Source of the DNA: Clostridia bacterium
GTDB taxonomy: Bacteria > Bacillota > Clostridia > Oscillospirales > UBA644
Direction of reading: 5' to 3'
DNA length: 64,000 nt
Assembly: GCA_017427285.1 (NCBI GenBank)
Contig: JAFRTE010000044.1
Coordinates: 1-64,000 of the forward strand
The position numbers and the translations under genes are program-made. The notes beneath the pieces were generated by a model. It was not told the origin of the DNA. It saw only the letters and a list, made by a program, of their open reading frames with translations, and made no database searches. Below are positions 56,908-64,000 of this stretch, in pieces (position 1 is the stretch's first letter; every line of letters begins with the position of its first letter).

Positions 56908-58401
56908 TCATCTGCGATAAGGAACCGAGTAGCCCGTGTCTTCTTCTCCGATCAGCTCTCCTTCGGCGTTGAAGGTATAACAGAATACGCTGCACGAACC
57001 TCCTATTGTAAACGAGCTTGTTGCAGGCGAAAAGAAAGCTGAGGTAATGCTTTCAACGTTCCATTCAAGCTCTCCCGCGCCGTTCACTGAAATCTTGCCT
57101 CCAAGCGACCCCTTGACCGAGTAAAATGTCTTCGGAATACCGCTGTCGGCATCGCAGATAAGCAAAACGGCAGTATAGTTGTCTCTTAAGATCGGGGTCA
57201 GTTCCTCGCTTGAAATATCCCATTTATCCTCAGTTATGTAATCGAGCACGTTTGCGATTTCATGCCTTCCCCCCTCGTCAGTCTGCATTGGGACGGAATA
57301 TGCTGAAAGGTATACTTTGCCTCCGAATTCCGCAAGATCCGCAATATAGTAATCACAGTCGTCCGCTTCGAATGAGAAACCGTCCGTTATCTGTCCTTTG
57401 CGGTCCATTTTGTATAAAAGCGCAACGTCTCGGGACGTCATATTGCCGAGCTGGACTATATATCCTTCGCCCAACCTCGCGACATTCCATATACCGAGAT
57501 TGCCGACTTCCGTTTTATGAAAACTGAGCTCGTTTCCGTTTTCGTCGCGGCAGCTCAAACACAGATACTTCAAATCGCCTCTGCTTATTACCGCCCATGT
57601 ACCGTCCCCGTTGTTTAATACCGAAGCGACATACTCATTTTTAAAGCCGTGTTCGAGGCATCGCTGCCAAAGCACGTTTCCTTCGCCGTCGATAAAGGCG
57701 ACCCATGCGGTTACCGTATCCAAAGAGGAGAGGATTGCGTTGTTGCCCCAGACTGCAATGCCGTCATTTGTAATAAGATAATCCTCTATGTAAAAATCCG
57801 TAAATTCCGCCGTCCAGAGCAATTCCCCGTCACGAAAGTATTCAAAGACCGCCTTTTCAAACACTTCAAATCCTCGGTTTTCATCATAAACATACTTTGT
57901 CTCGCTACGGCAGTCGATCCCGTTTGCAGATACCCGGTTTGTAAAGAAATTTTTGTTCCAAACTTCCGAGAGCTCTTCGGGTGTCGGCTCTTTTTGCTGA
58001 ATTTCCAGCCCGGTAACGGACTGACTGATTATTTCCGCCGTTTTACTGTAAGTAAATTTTTTTTCCGTAATATCTCGGTATACGTTTTTAACTTCCGTGC
58101 GGCTCAGTCCCTCCGTGGAAAGTCCGTTTTCTTCAAAAAATGCGACTGCATTATTGTATTCTTCGGCTTCCGAAACTATTGCGAATGCCGCGGACCCGAA
58201 AAATAAGATCAAAGCCAGAGACGCCGCGGCAAGCCCCCATCTGAACCGATTTTTGCGGCTCTGTGTCTGTTTTGATAAATCTGCCGCTTTTTTCTCGTTA
58301 AAAGAGCGGTTTTTTTTAAGTATTTTTTCAAGCATGCGTTCGTTTGCCTGCTCGCTCGGCTCGAGTTTGTCCCATGAAATTGAAAGTTTATTGTTCTTCA
58401 T
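56908..58401 (-). CDS. Membrane-anchored anti-sigma-like protein with large extracellular domain
   Basis: A ~497-residue protein (start ATG 58401, after AGGTGA; GTG at 58413 is possible). The N-terminal ~50 residues are short, polar and likely cytoplasmic (LSISWDKLEPSEQANERMLEKILKK). One membrane helix follows (~53-77, RWGLAAASLALILFFGSAAFAIV). The large outside part contains repeated W/DG strands (ISSLDTVTAWVAFIDGEGNVLWQRCLE, NNGDGTWAVISRGDLKYLCLSCRDENG), suggesting a beta-propeller. It overlaps the end of an ECF sigma gene, as anti-sigma factors do, though no zinc anti-sigma motif was seen. The role as sigma partner is inferred. Confidence 0.7.
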   Translation of the reverse strand: MKNNKLSISWDKLEPSEQANERMLEKILKKNRSFNEKKAADLSKQTQSRKNRFRWGLAAASLALILFFGSAAFAIVSEAEEYNNAVAFFEENGLSTEGLSRTEVKNVYRDITEKKFTYSKTAEIISQSVTGLEIQQKEPTPEELSEVWNKNFFTNRVSANGIDCRSETKYVYDENRGFEVFEKAVFEYFRDGELLWTAEFTDFYIEDYLITNDGIAVWGNNAILSSLDTVTAWVAFIDGEGNVLWQRCLEHGFKNEYVASVLNNGDGTWAVISRGDLKYLCLSCRDENGNELSFHKTEVGNLGIWNVARLGEGYIVQLGNMTSRDVALLYKMDRKGQITDGFSFEADDCDYYIADLAEFGGKVYLSAYSVPMQTDEGGRHEIANVLDYITEDKWDISSEELTPILRDNYTAVLLICDADSGIPKTFYSVKGSLGGKISVNGAGELEWNVESITSAFFSPATSSFTIGGSCSVFCYTFNAEGELIGEEDTGYSVPYRR

Positions 58402-58891
58402 CGAAATTTTCACCTAACCTTTCTTTTAGGACGGCGCGGACTTCGTGCAGATAATTGCGTACCGTTGACTGCGGCTTTTTAAGAATATCGGCGATTTCAA
58501 CGCTGCTGTATCCTTCATAGTAGTAAAGATATACAACGGTTTTGTATTTTTCGGGAAGTGAAGTGACAGCGGATAAAACGTCGTCTGTTCCGATCTCTTC
58601 CGAGTCGGGGGTATCGTAATGCTCTTCTATGCTTTCACGCCTCCGCCACCAATGCCGCAGAACGTTTTTGCAGACGTTAGAGGCGGTTTTTATAAGCCAC
58701 GCTTTTTCGTGTTCTTCGCTTTCAAAAGCGGGACCGCTTCTGATCAGTCGGAAAAACGTGTCCTGAACCGCGTCTTCGGTATCGGCGCGATTTTTCATGT
58801 ATGCAAAGCATACGCGGTAAACGGTTTTGACGTGGCGCATGTAAATATCCGCGATCTCTTTATCCGTACGCAACAAAGGATCAGACATCAT
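58388..58891 (-). CDS. ECF-family RNA polymerase sigma factor
   Basis: A 167-residue sigma-70 family ECF factor. Region 2 has YMKNRADTEDAVQDTFFRLIRSG and WLIKTASNVCKNVLRHWWRRRES; region 4 has SLPEKYKTVVYLYYYEGYSSVEIADILKKPQSTVRNYLHEVRAVLKE (the HTH for the -35 box). It directs RNA polymerase to stress or envelope genes. Start 58891 (MSDPLL preceded by another Met) is preferred because AAAGGAGGGCGAGGC lies directly upstream. Its end overlaps the membrane partner gene by about 14 bp. Confidence 0.93.
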   Translation of the reverse strand: MMSDPLLRTDKEIADIYMRHVKTVYRVCFAYMKNRADTEDAVQDTFFRLIRSGPAFESEEHEKAWLIKTASNVCKNVLRHWWRRRESIEEHYDTPDSEEIGTDDVLSAVTSLPEKYKTVVYLYYYEGYSSVEIADILKKPQSTVRNYLHEVRAVLKERLGENFDEEQ

Positions 58892-59017
58892 GCCTCGCCC
58901 TCCTTTCACTTATAATACAATCGGGAACGCCGAAACGTCGGGGGGAAAATTATTTTTTTAAATATCCGATCTTCATCACTGGAAAAGGCGGTGATGAGGA
59001 CCGAGCATAATTTTGAA

Positions 59018-59046
59018 CTAAACGCCCGATTTCCCTTCGGCGTTTA
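59018..59046 (-). terminator. Hairpin after CstA gene
   Basis: AAACGCCGA / TCGGGCGTTT stem on the minus strand, ~24 bp after the stop; the T run is weak. Confidence 0.5.
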
Positions 59047-59069
59047 TCCTTTCAAATCAATATTTACCT

Positions 59070-60539
59070 TCAGGACAACGGAGAAGCTATGCTGTTATCA
59101 TTTTTCTTTTGTTTTATCGTCCTGATTAGGAAAACGGTATAAACGACTGATAGCGCCGCGGCGGCAGCCGCTCCCGAAATATAAGAAACGGTTTTGTCGA
59201 GACGGAAGCCTTCGTTTGCAATCAGTATATACGTCGTGCTTACCGCAGTCATAAACACCGCCGGAATCGCCGTGATCAGAGAGCCGAAACGGTATCTGCC
59301 CTTTTTAAGAAGATACGCCGTTGCAACCCACAGCGCGATCATCGCCAGCGTCTGATTGCTCCATGAAAAATACCGCCATATTACCTGAAAACCGTTGTCG
59401 TTTACTATCGCAAACCACGTAAGCATCCCTCCGGCAATCAGCAGGGGGACCGTTATGAGAAGTCTGTTTGCGAGCTTTTTCTGATCAAGACCGAAAGATT
59501 CTGCAAGAATAAGTCTTGCGCTGCGAAAAGCCGTGTCTCCCGACGTTATCGGACAGATCACAACTCCCGCAACGGCAAGTATTCCTCCGAATACGCCGAG
59601 CACTCCCGTTGAAATCTCATACACAACGTTTGAAGCGCCGTTTGTGAGCGCTTCGCTCAGAAACTGCGTTGTGCCGTAATATGAAACGCCGGCCGCAGCC
59701 CAAACGAGAGCTATTATTGATTCGCTTATCATCGCGCCGTAAAATATTTTTCTGCCTTCCTTTTCGGAGGTTATGCATTTTGCTATCATGGGGGCCTGGG
59801 TTGCGTGAAAGCCCGAGATCGCGCCGCACGCAACCGTAATGAACATATAAGGCCAGACCGGCGTTCCGTCCGGATGAAGATTTGAAAGCGATATTTCCGG
59901 AATCGTGTATTCGCCGCCCGAAAACAGTATTCCTCCCATTACCGCCGCAGCCATAATAATCAGCAATACGCCGAATACGGGGTAAAGCCTGCCTATCAGC
60001 TTATCGATCGGCAAAAGCGTTGCAAGCAGGTAATATATCAGGATCACGATCGCCCAGAAAGTTCCGTTCATCCACTCGGGGGTAAGTCTGTCGAGAAGAC
60101 CCGCAGGACTTGTTACAAAGACCGTGCCGCACAAAACGAGCAATACAACGGAAAAAACCCGCATTACTGCTTTTACGGCTTTACCGAGATATATCCCCGA
60201 AAGCTCGGCGATCGATACGCCTTCATGACGCGAGCTGATCATACCGCTCATATAGTCGTGGACTGCGCCGCCGAGAACGGAGCCGAATACTATCCACAGA
60301 AAAACCACCGGGCCGAACACCGCGCCCATCAGCGCTCCGAAGATAGGCCCTGTTCCCGCAATATTCAGAAGCTGGACCAGAAACGCCTTTCGGGCCTTCA
60401 TCGGAACGTAATCCACGCCGTCGTTTTTCGAATATGCGGATGTCGTCCTTGAGTCCGGCGAAAAAACCTTTTCCGTTATTTTTCCGTAAACGAAATAACC
60501 TGTAATCAGCACTGCGAAAGAAGCAAAAAGAGAAATCAT
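59070..60539 (-). CDS. cstA: CstA-family carbon starvation/peptide (pyruvate) transporter
   Basis: A 489-residue polytopic membrane protein of the CstA/BtsT family, with about 13 helices. It has the N-terminal CstA core (YVPMKARKAFLVQLLNIAGTGPIFGALMGAVFGPVVFLWIVFGSVLGGAVHDYMSGMISSRHEG) and the GFHATQAPMIAKCI and PITSGDTAFRSARLILAE segments. Members take up peptides or pyruvate. It is shorter than enterobacterial CstA (~700), as in many Firmicutes. Ribosome site GGAGAGGC. It is the last gene of the chromosome-like part before the A+T-rich island. Confidence 0.93.
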   Translation of the reverse strand: MISLFASFAVLITGYFVYGKITEKVFSPDSRTTSAYSKNDGVDYVPMKARKAFLVQLLNIAGTGPIFGALMGAVFGPVVFLWIVFGSVLGGAVHDYMSGMISSRHEGVSIAELSGIYLGKAVKAVMRVFSVVLLVLCGTVFVTSPAGLLDRLTPEWMNGTFWAIVILIYYLLATLLPIDKLIGRLYPVFGVLLIIMAAAVMGGILFSGGEYTIPEISLSNLHPDGTPVWPYMFITVACGAISGFHATQAPMIAKCITSEKEGRKIFYGAMISESIIALVWAAAGVSYYGTTQFLSEALTNGASNVVYEISTGVLGVFGGILAVAGVVICPITSGDTAFRSARLILAESFGLDQKKLANRLLITVPLLIAGGMLTWFAIVNDNGFQVIWRYFSWSNQTLAMIALWVATAYLLKKGRYRFGSLITAIPAVFMTAVSTTYILIANEGFRLDKTVSYISGAAAAAALSVVYTVFLIRTIKQKKNDNSIASPLS

Positions 60540-60782
60540 GCCTCTCCGTTCCTTTTTTGTGAAATCTTACTCGCTTCATTATATCATACATTTTTTTGTT
60601 TTGCAATAATATCGGCGCAGAGCAGTTTAAAAAAGTATAACGAAAGAAAAATACATATCTTCGCCGTAAAAAAACAATCCACCGCTTAAGACGGGTACTC
60701 GTAAAGAAGTTTTTATGATTTTATCATACCTGTTGGAACAAGTAATATTATAGGTAAGAAAATACTGTTTAGTTAATTATAG

Positions 60783-60815
60783 GAGCATTGCATACCATAA
60801 GCAATGCTCTTTTTC
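60783..60815 (+). terminator. Orphan terminator hairpin
   Basis: GAGCATTGC and GCAATGCTC perfect 9-bp arms with loop ATACCATAA, then TTTTTC. No plus-strand gene precedes it in the window. Confidence 0.75.
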
Positions 60816-60888
60816 ATTATAAAAGCTACTTGTAATGATACACTACTTTCTCTCCTGAAAAAAAGAAGACCAATTCACAATTCGAGTA

Positions 60889-60917
60889 TTGACATTTCGT
60901 GAAAAGTGATGTATAAT
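60889..60917 (+). promoter_or_regulatory. Promoter of methylase gene
   Basis: Consensus TTGACA (60889-60894), a 17-bp spacer and TATAAT (60912-60917), 30 bp before the ATG. Confidence 0.88.
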
Positions 60918-60928
60918 ATGTGTATCAC
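60906..60928. promoter_or_regulatory. Controller-type operator over the methylase promoter
   Basis: GTGAT (60906-60910) and ATCAC (60924-60928) are inverted around the -10 box. The right half, TAATATGTGTATCAC, matches 12 of 15 positions with GAATATAAGTATCAC at the regulator promoter (63723-63709 on minus). It likely binds the XRE controller and represses the methylase. Confidence 0.6.
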
Positions 60929-60946
60929 ATTGTGGGAGGTATAAAT

Positions 60947-62794
60947 ATGAATAGAATAGTTGATTATAATTCCTGTTTCAAGTCTATTTACTATACACTT
61001 TATTCAAATGATAGTGCCAGCAGAGCTGAAACGATAGTTTCAGATATAAGCAAACTTCTTCTTTACAAATTATTAGTTGAAAAGCGCAAGAAAGCTATAA
61101 AGAGCGGAATAACAGGAATACAAATTATAAAGGAACTAAATGACGAACTTCCAAATCAGAGTACAAAATATACTGATTTCAACCTTTCAGACGAAAGTAT
61201 AAATTCAATCATAGATTCATTGAATGGAATAACAATATCCAATGCTCCATCTCATATTGTTGGTGATGCATTTCAAACTATTATTGGTTCGCGAATAAGA
61301 GGAGATAAAGGACAATTCTTTACACCAAAGGAATTGGTTGAATGTATGGTTTCAATGCTTGATTTAAAAGAAGGCTCTACAATAATAGATCCAGCTTGTG
61401 GTACAGGCGGATTCTTACAAGAGTCTTTTTCAAGAATGAAAGAACAATTTGGCGTAAAAGATATTAATTGTAATTTAATTGGAATTGATAAAGACAGGGA
61501 TATGGCGGATATCGCTTTTGCAACCTCTGCAATCGCCTTAAAAGGTAAAACAAGGATATTTAATTCAAATTCTTTGGAGATAGTAGATTCTCAAAATGAG
61601 CTTAATTACCTTATTGGAACTGCTGACTATGTATTTACGAATCCACCATTTGGTGCCAAAATCGGAATTACAAGCGAAGCAATCTTAAGTCAATATGATT
61701 TTGGACACAATTGGGCTTTTATTGAAGATGAACAAAAATGGATAAAGCTTGAATCATTGGTAAAAAATCAAGCACCGCAGATTCTTTTTATCGAATTATG
61801 TGTAAAACTTTTAAAACCGCATGGTATTCTCTCAATTGTTTTACCAGAAGGTATTTTCGGAAACGGAACTTTTGGATATATATGGGATTATCTAAAGCAT
61901 AACGGTAGAATAATAGCAATGATAGATTGTCCTAGAAATACATTCCAGCCTTCTACTGATACGAAAACTAATGTGCTTGTATTTGAAAAAGGTGCTGATT
62001 ATACTCCAAATATTATGGTTGCAATTGCAAAAGAATGTGGACACGATAAAAGAGGAAGGGTAATCACATCAAGTGGGCAACCTTGGCAAAATGATTTTTC
62101 TGTTATTTCAGATGCTTATAGATGCGGTGATGATAAAATATGGCATCCAGCTACTCTTACTGGTTCATATTATGTTCCGAGATATCTAGCAAGTAAAGCA
62201 GAGTATTCCTATAAGAATGGATTTATTACTATTGGTGAATTGATAAATCAAGGCTTCCTAAAGAAGAAAAAGGGTAAGGAAATCGGAAGTGAATCCTATG
62301 GGACTGGAGATATTCCATACATTAGGACATCGGATATTAACAATTTTGAAATATCATCTGATCCAACGAATTCGGTAAGTGAAGAGATCTACGAACAGTA
62401 TGCAAAACAGCAAGGATTGTCAGTCGGAGATATATTATTCATTGCAGACGGAAGATATCGTATTGGAAAGACAGCAATAATAACTCCTCACAATATTAAG
62501 TGTTTAATCCAAAGTCATATTGTTATTCTATCGTTAAAGGATACAGCTCCGTTTACACCATATGAATTGCTTTATTGCTTAAACACCGATATTGTTCAAG
62601 AACAGATTAGAAGTTATGTCTTTATTCAATCTACCTTGGGAACGCTCGGAAATAGAATATTAGAAATTGAAATTCCCCTTCCTGAAAAAAACGACGAATG
62701 GACCAAAAAAATACACGCATTTCAAAAAAACATAGAAATGCGTGCACAGTGCTTAGATATTTTGAAGCAATACGAGCATAGTCAATCATTATAA
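60947..62794 (+). CDS. N6-adenine DNA methyltransferase fused to type-I-like specificity domain
   Basis: A 615-residue protein. The N-terminal helical part is followed by the HsdM-type N6_Mtase domain: GQFFTP (~122-127), SAM-binding motif I DPACGTGGFL (148-157) and catalytic NPPFG (232-236), then GILSIVLPEGIFGNG. From ~415 it carries a single type-I specificity-like domain: YYVPRYLASKAEYSY, ITIGELINQGFLKKKKG, DIPYIRTSDINN, LSVGDILFIADGRYRIGKTAII and IRSYVFIQSTLGTLGNRILEIEIPLPEK. Start 60947 follows GGGAGGTATAAAT. It faces an HNH nuclease gene, with a 3-bp gap between the stop codons. It should modify adenine at the site that the nuclease would cut. Confidence 0.9.
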   Translation: MNRIVDYNSCFKSIYYTLYSNDSASRAETIVSDISKLLLYKLLVEKRKKAIKSGITGIQIIKELNDELPNQSTKYTDFNLSDESINSIIDSLNGITISNAPSHIVGDAFQTIIGSRIRGDKGQFFTPKELVECMVSMLDLKEGSTIIDPACGTGGFLQESFSRMKEQFGVKDINCNLIGIDKDRDMADIAFATSAIALKGKTRIFNSNSLEIVDSQNELNYLIGTADYVFTNPPFGAKIGITSEAILSQYDFGHNWAFIEDEQKWIKLESLVKNQAPQILFIELCVKLLKPHGILSIVLPEGIFGNGTFGYIWDYLKHNGRIIAMIDCPRNTFQPSTDTKTNVLVFEKGADYTPNIMVAIAKECGHDKRGRVITSSGQPWQNDFSVISDAYRCGDDKIWHPATLTGSYYVPRYLASKAEYSYKNGFITIGELINQGFLKKKKGKEIGSESYGTGDIPYIRTSDINNFEISSDPTNSVSEEIYEQYAKQQGLSVGDILFIADGRYRIGKTAIITPHNIKCLIQSHIVILSLKDTAPFTPYELLYCLNTDIVQEQIRSYVFIQSTLGTLGNRILEIEIPLPEKNDEWTKKIHAFQKNIEMRAQCLDILKQYEHSQSL

Positions 62795-62797
62795 GAA

Positions 62798-63472
62798 TCA
62801 ATCAATCTTTGCAATTATTTCTTTAATCCAGCTATAAAACTCGTCTAATGTTTTGTTGCCTTGAGCAATATTGCATTCACGGTGACCGAATCCAACATTA
62901 TCACTGTTATGCATTCGAGGATTTTTATGACAGGTTTCAATTGCAGCTTTTCCTCTCTCAGCAATTGAAAAAAGTTGATAATCAATCGGTTGTCTACAAA
63001 TAACACAAACAGTTGAATTAGGAATCATTTTCCCAAACAGTTCTTCCAAGTATTCTTTTATGTTGCTTGGAGGAACTGGTGCATTTTCCATTTGATACAC
63101 AAGCCATGTCAACTTAGCGGCAACTAGAATACAAGAATCATAATCAGCCGCCTTTTCTCTTAGTTTGGCAATAACACCTGTTTTAAGCTGTGACATATCG
63201 ATGCCATATTTAAGAAGTTCGCTATCATTTAGAAGCATAACCCATCTGTTGATTCTATTTGGTCCAGCGTCTTCGCTTTTCCATGCTGCACCAGTAGTCA
63301 TGGTTGCATCTCGCTTTATTTTATCGGCGACACGTTTGTCCACCTTCAAAAGATGCTCTAAAAATGGATATTCACAACACTTACCTGTATGTCCAGCAGG
63401 AAGATGGCATTTTGCAGCAGCAACCTCAGCATATTTTGATCTCGACTTAATCGTGTTCAGACAGAATTTCAT
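62798..63472 (-). CDS. HNH-type restriction endonuclease candidate
   Basis: A 224-residue protein. The C-terminal ~70 residues carry a Cys-type HNH (beta-beta-alpha-metal) domain: C156-VIC159, then ETCH182, N192, GFGH197-REC200-N201, GNKT. The N-terminal part has a second Cys/His group (KCHLPAGHTGKCC, residues 21-33), perhaps a zinc ribbon, and helical segments of unknown fold. Start 63472 is chosen because AAAAGGAGGACAACGTGG precedes it; it overlaps the controller gene by 26 bp. Facing an adenine methylase and following a C-type regulator, it is most likely the restriction nuclease of this system. The cut site is unknown. Confidence 0.8.
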   Translation of the reverse strand: MKFCLNTIKSRSKYAEVAAAKCHLPAGHTGKCCEYPFLEHLLKVDKRVADKIKRDATMTTGAAWKSEDAGPNRINRWVMLLNDSELLKYGIDMSQLKTGVIAKLREKAADYDSCILVAAKLTWLVYQMENAPVPPSNIKEYLEELFGKMIPNSTVCVICRQPIDYQLFSIAERGKAAIETCHKNPRMHNSDNVGFGHRECNIAQGNKTLDEFYSWIKEIIAKID

Positions 63473-63695
63473 CCACGTTGTCCTCCTTTTCATAATATAA
63501 CAGCATATAAGGCTCAACATTAAGTGCTTTAGCAATACATACAATATTATTTAAGCTTACATTTCTATCGCCACGTTCAATAGCACCAATGTAGGTTCTG
63601 TGCAAATCTGAAATGTCTGCTAACTGCTCTTGAGTTAATCCCATTCTATGACGATAAGCTCTTATATTAGCTCCTAAAAGTTTTAGATAATTCAT
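63447..63695 (-). CDS. XRE-family controller-type (C protein-like) regulator
   Basis: An 82-residue HTH protein: MNYLKLLGANIRAYRHRMGLTQEQLADISDLHRTYIGAIERGDRNVSLNNIVCIAKALNVEPYMLL. The length and the LTQEQLAD...HRTYIGAIERGDRN helix-turn-helix (residues ~20-45) are typical of C proteins of type II restriction-modification systems, which time nuclease expression after methylation. Start 63695 follows CACAAGGAGCCGCCT. It is cotranscribed with the HNH gene, as in C-R operons. Its own promoter is bracketed by the same motif found at the methylase promoter. Confidence 0.92.
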   Translation of the reverse strand: MNYLKLLGANIRAYRHRMGLTQEQLADISDLHRTYIGAIERGDRNVSLNNIVCIAKALNVEPYMLLYYEKEDNVDEILSEHD

Positions 63696-63708
63696 AGGCG
63701 GCTCCTTG

Positions 63709-63772
63709 TGATACTTATATTCATCATTATAACACACCACTCTTAATTTGTACACAGAATATAAGTAGCATT
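63709..63772. promoter_or_regulatory. Paired operator around the controller-nuclease promoter
   Basis: TACTTATATTC (63713-63723) and GAATATAAGTA (63758-63768) are perfect 11-bp inverted copies, one just after the -10 box and one just before the -35 box. The first extends to GTGATACTTATATTC (63709-63723), shared with the methylase operator. Paired sites at the C promoter are known for C-protein operons. Confidence 0.65.
63727..63755 (-). promoter_or_regulatory. Promoter of controller-nuclease operon
   Basis: On minus, TGTACA (63755-63750) and TATAAT (63732-63727) with a 17-bp spacer. The -35 box is weak, consistent with a regulator-controlled promoter. Confidence 0.65.
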
Positions 63773-63797
63773 TAGGAGAATTGGTACATTACATATG

Positions 63798-63836
63798 AAA
63801 AGCACTACTTCAACATATTGCTGAAATAGTGCTTTT
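63798..63836. terminator. Hairpin at right edge, first
   Basis: AAAAGCACTACTTCA and TGAAATAGTGCTTTT (14 of 15 paired), followed by TTTTTA. Usable in both directions. It lies beyond the RM operon. Confidence 0.65.
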
Positions 63837-63874
63837 TATACTATTTGGGGGATAACGGTAGTTATATAGTAAAA

Positions 63875-63909
63875 AAGACAGATACCTCACATATAAAGGT
63901 ATCTGTCTT
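63875..63909. terminator. Hairpin at right edge, second
   Basis: AAGACAGATACCT and AGGTATCTGTCTT are perfect 13-bp arms with a 9-nt loop, preceded by an A run and followed by CCTTTG. No gene is visible between the two hairpins. The last ~90 bases to the end hold no recognisable feature. Confidence 0.6.
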
Positions 63910-64000
63910 CCTTTGTGTTATAGCCCGCTGTATAGGTCTTTACATAATAGCTGATGAAAACTTCTATATAAGTACCGGCCTTAGGGTGGATTGTTTTATG

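Larger units (their letters stand above)
60540..60946. other. A+T-rich junction segment between cstA and the RM island
   Basis: About 400 bp with no credible gene. Base composition turns A+T-rich from about 60,600. It contains a plus-strand terminator hairpin (60783-60815) with no plus-strand gene in front of it. At the right end lie the methylase promoter and operator. The stray terminator suggests a remnant of inserted DNA. Confidence 0.5.

Noticed and set aside
61300..62794. Methylase as a standard type I HsdM needing separate hsdS and hsdR
   Set aside because: The specificity-like domain is already in the same chain and no hsdR or hsdS gene is present in the window.
63798..63909. Two hairpins at the right edge as a CRISPR-like or integron repeat
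   Set aside because: The two hairpins differ in sequence and there is no spacer pattern; they look like terminators.

Overview
The window reads as chromosome of an anaerobic, low-to-mid G+C Firmicute, most likely a gut or rumen Clostridia. Supporting signs are a class III (anaerobic) ribonucleotide reductase with its activase, a FeoA/FeoA/FeoB ferrous-iron operon, many TTGACA-17-TATAAT promoters with AGGAGG-type ribosome sites, a SpoIIE-type phosphatase, and numerous 'extracellular solute-binding', URO-D-family, DUF4886 and DUF362 proteins. This taxonomy is inference; no rRNA is present. One tRNA (His, GTG) is present. No CRISPR array, insertion sequence or prophage was seen.

Layout. 0-5 kb: a RelE-like toxin remnant at the left edge, a flavin reductase/flavodoxin pair, and the feo operon with two DtxR-type inverted repeats at its promoter. 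5-11 kb: sugar-related genes (xylose isomerase, TIM-barrel epimerase, threonine-aldolase-like enzyme) flanked by two URO-D-family proteins, then tRNA-His. 12-19 kb: a solute-binding lipoprotein, nrdG, then nrdD carrying a fused glutaredoxin-like domain and two NrdR-type boxes exactly 42 bp apart; a split chromate transporter behind a structured leader; and a thioredoxin-reductase-like flavoprotein. 19-32 kb: DUF308 protein, Gfo/Idh oxidoreductase, YesL-like protein, MFS transporter, D,D-carboxypeptidase, VWA lipoprotein, a PadR-DUF1700-DUF4097 operon, an ABC-F protein, a NatAB-like exporter, and a DUF3795 gene broken at an A7 run.

32-50 kb is an accessory carbohydrate-type region: an (alpha/alpha)6-barrel protein, four lipoproteins of one solute-binding family (one frameshifted in its signal peptide) with no permease genes, a third URO-D-family protein, an SGNH hydrolase, a LytS/SpoIIE phosphatase, a nucleoside-phosphorylase-like protein, a CMD-cupin fusion, an acetyltransferase and a DUF362 protein. 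50-60.5 kb: a five-gene operon (GNAT, tyrosine-phosphatase lipoprotein, P-loop kinase, TfoX-like, YoaP-like), pncB, a PNPOx-like protein, a beta-helix-like protein, an ECF sigma factor with a membrane partner, and a CstA transporter.

From about 60.6 kb to the right end the sequence turns visibly A+T-rich and carries a compact restriction-modification island. It contains an N6-adenine methylase fused to a type-I-like specificity domain (+), facing a Cys-rich HNH nuclease and an 82-residue controller-type XRE regulator (-). A shared motif, AATATNNGTATCAC, sits at both promoters, so the regulator probably controls methylase and nuclease together. This is the best candidate for an unusual system in the window.
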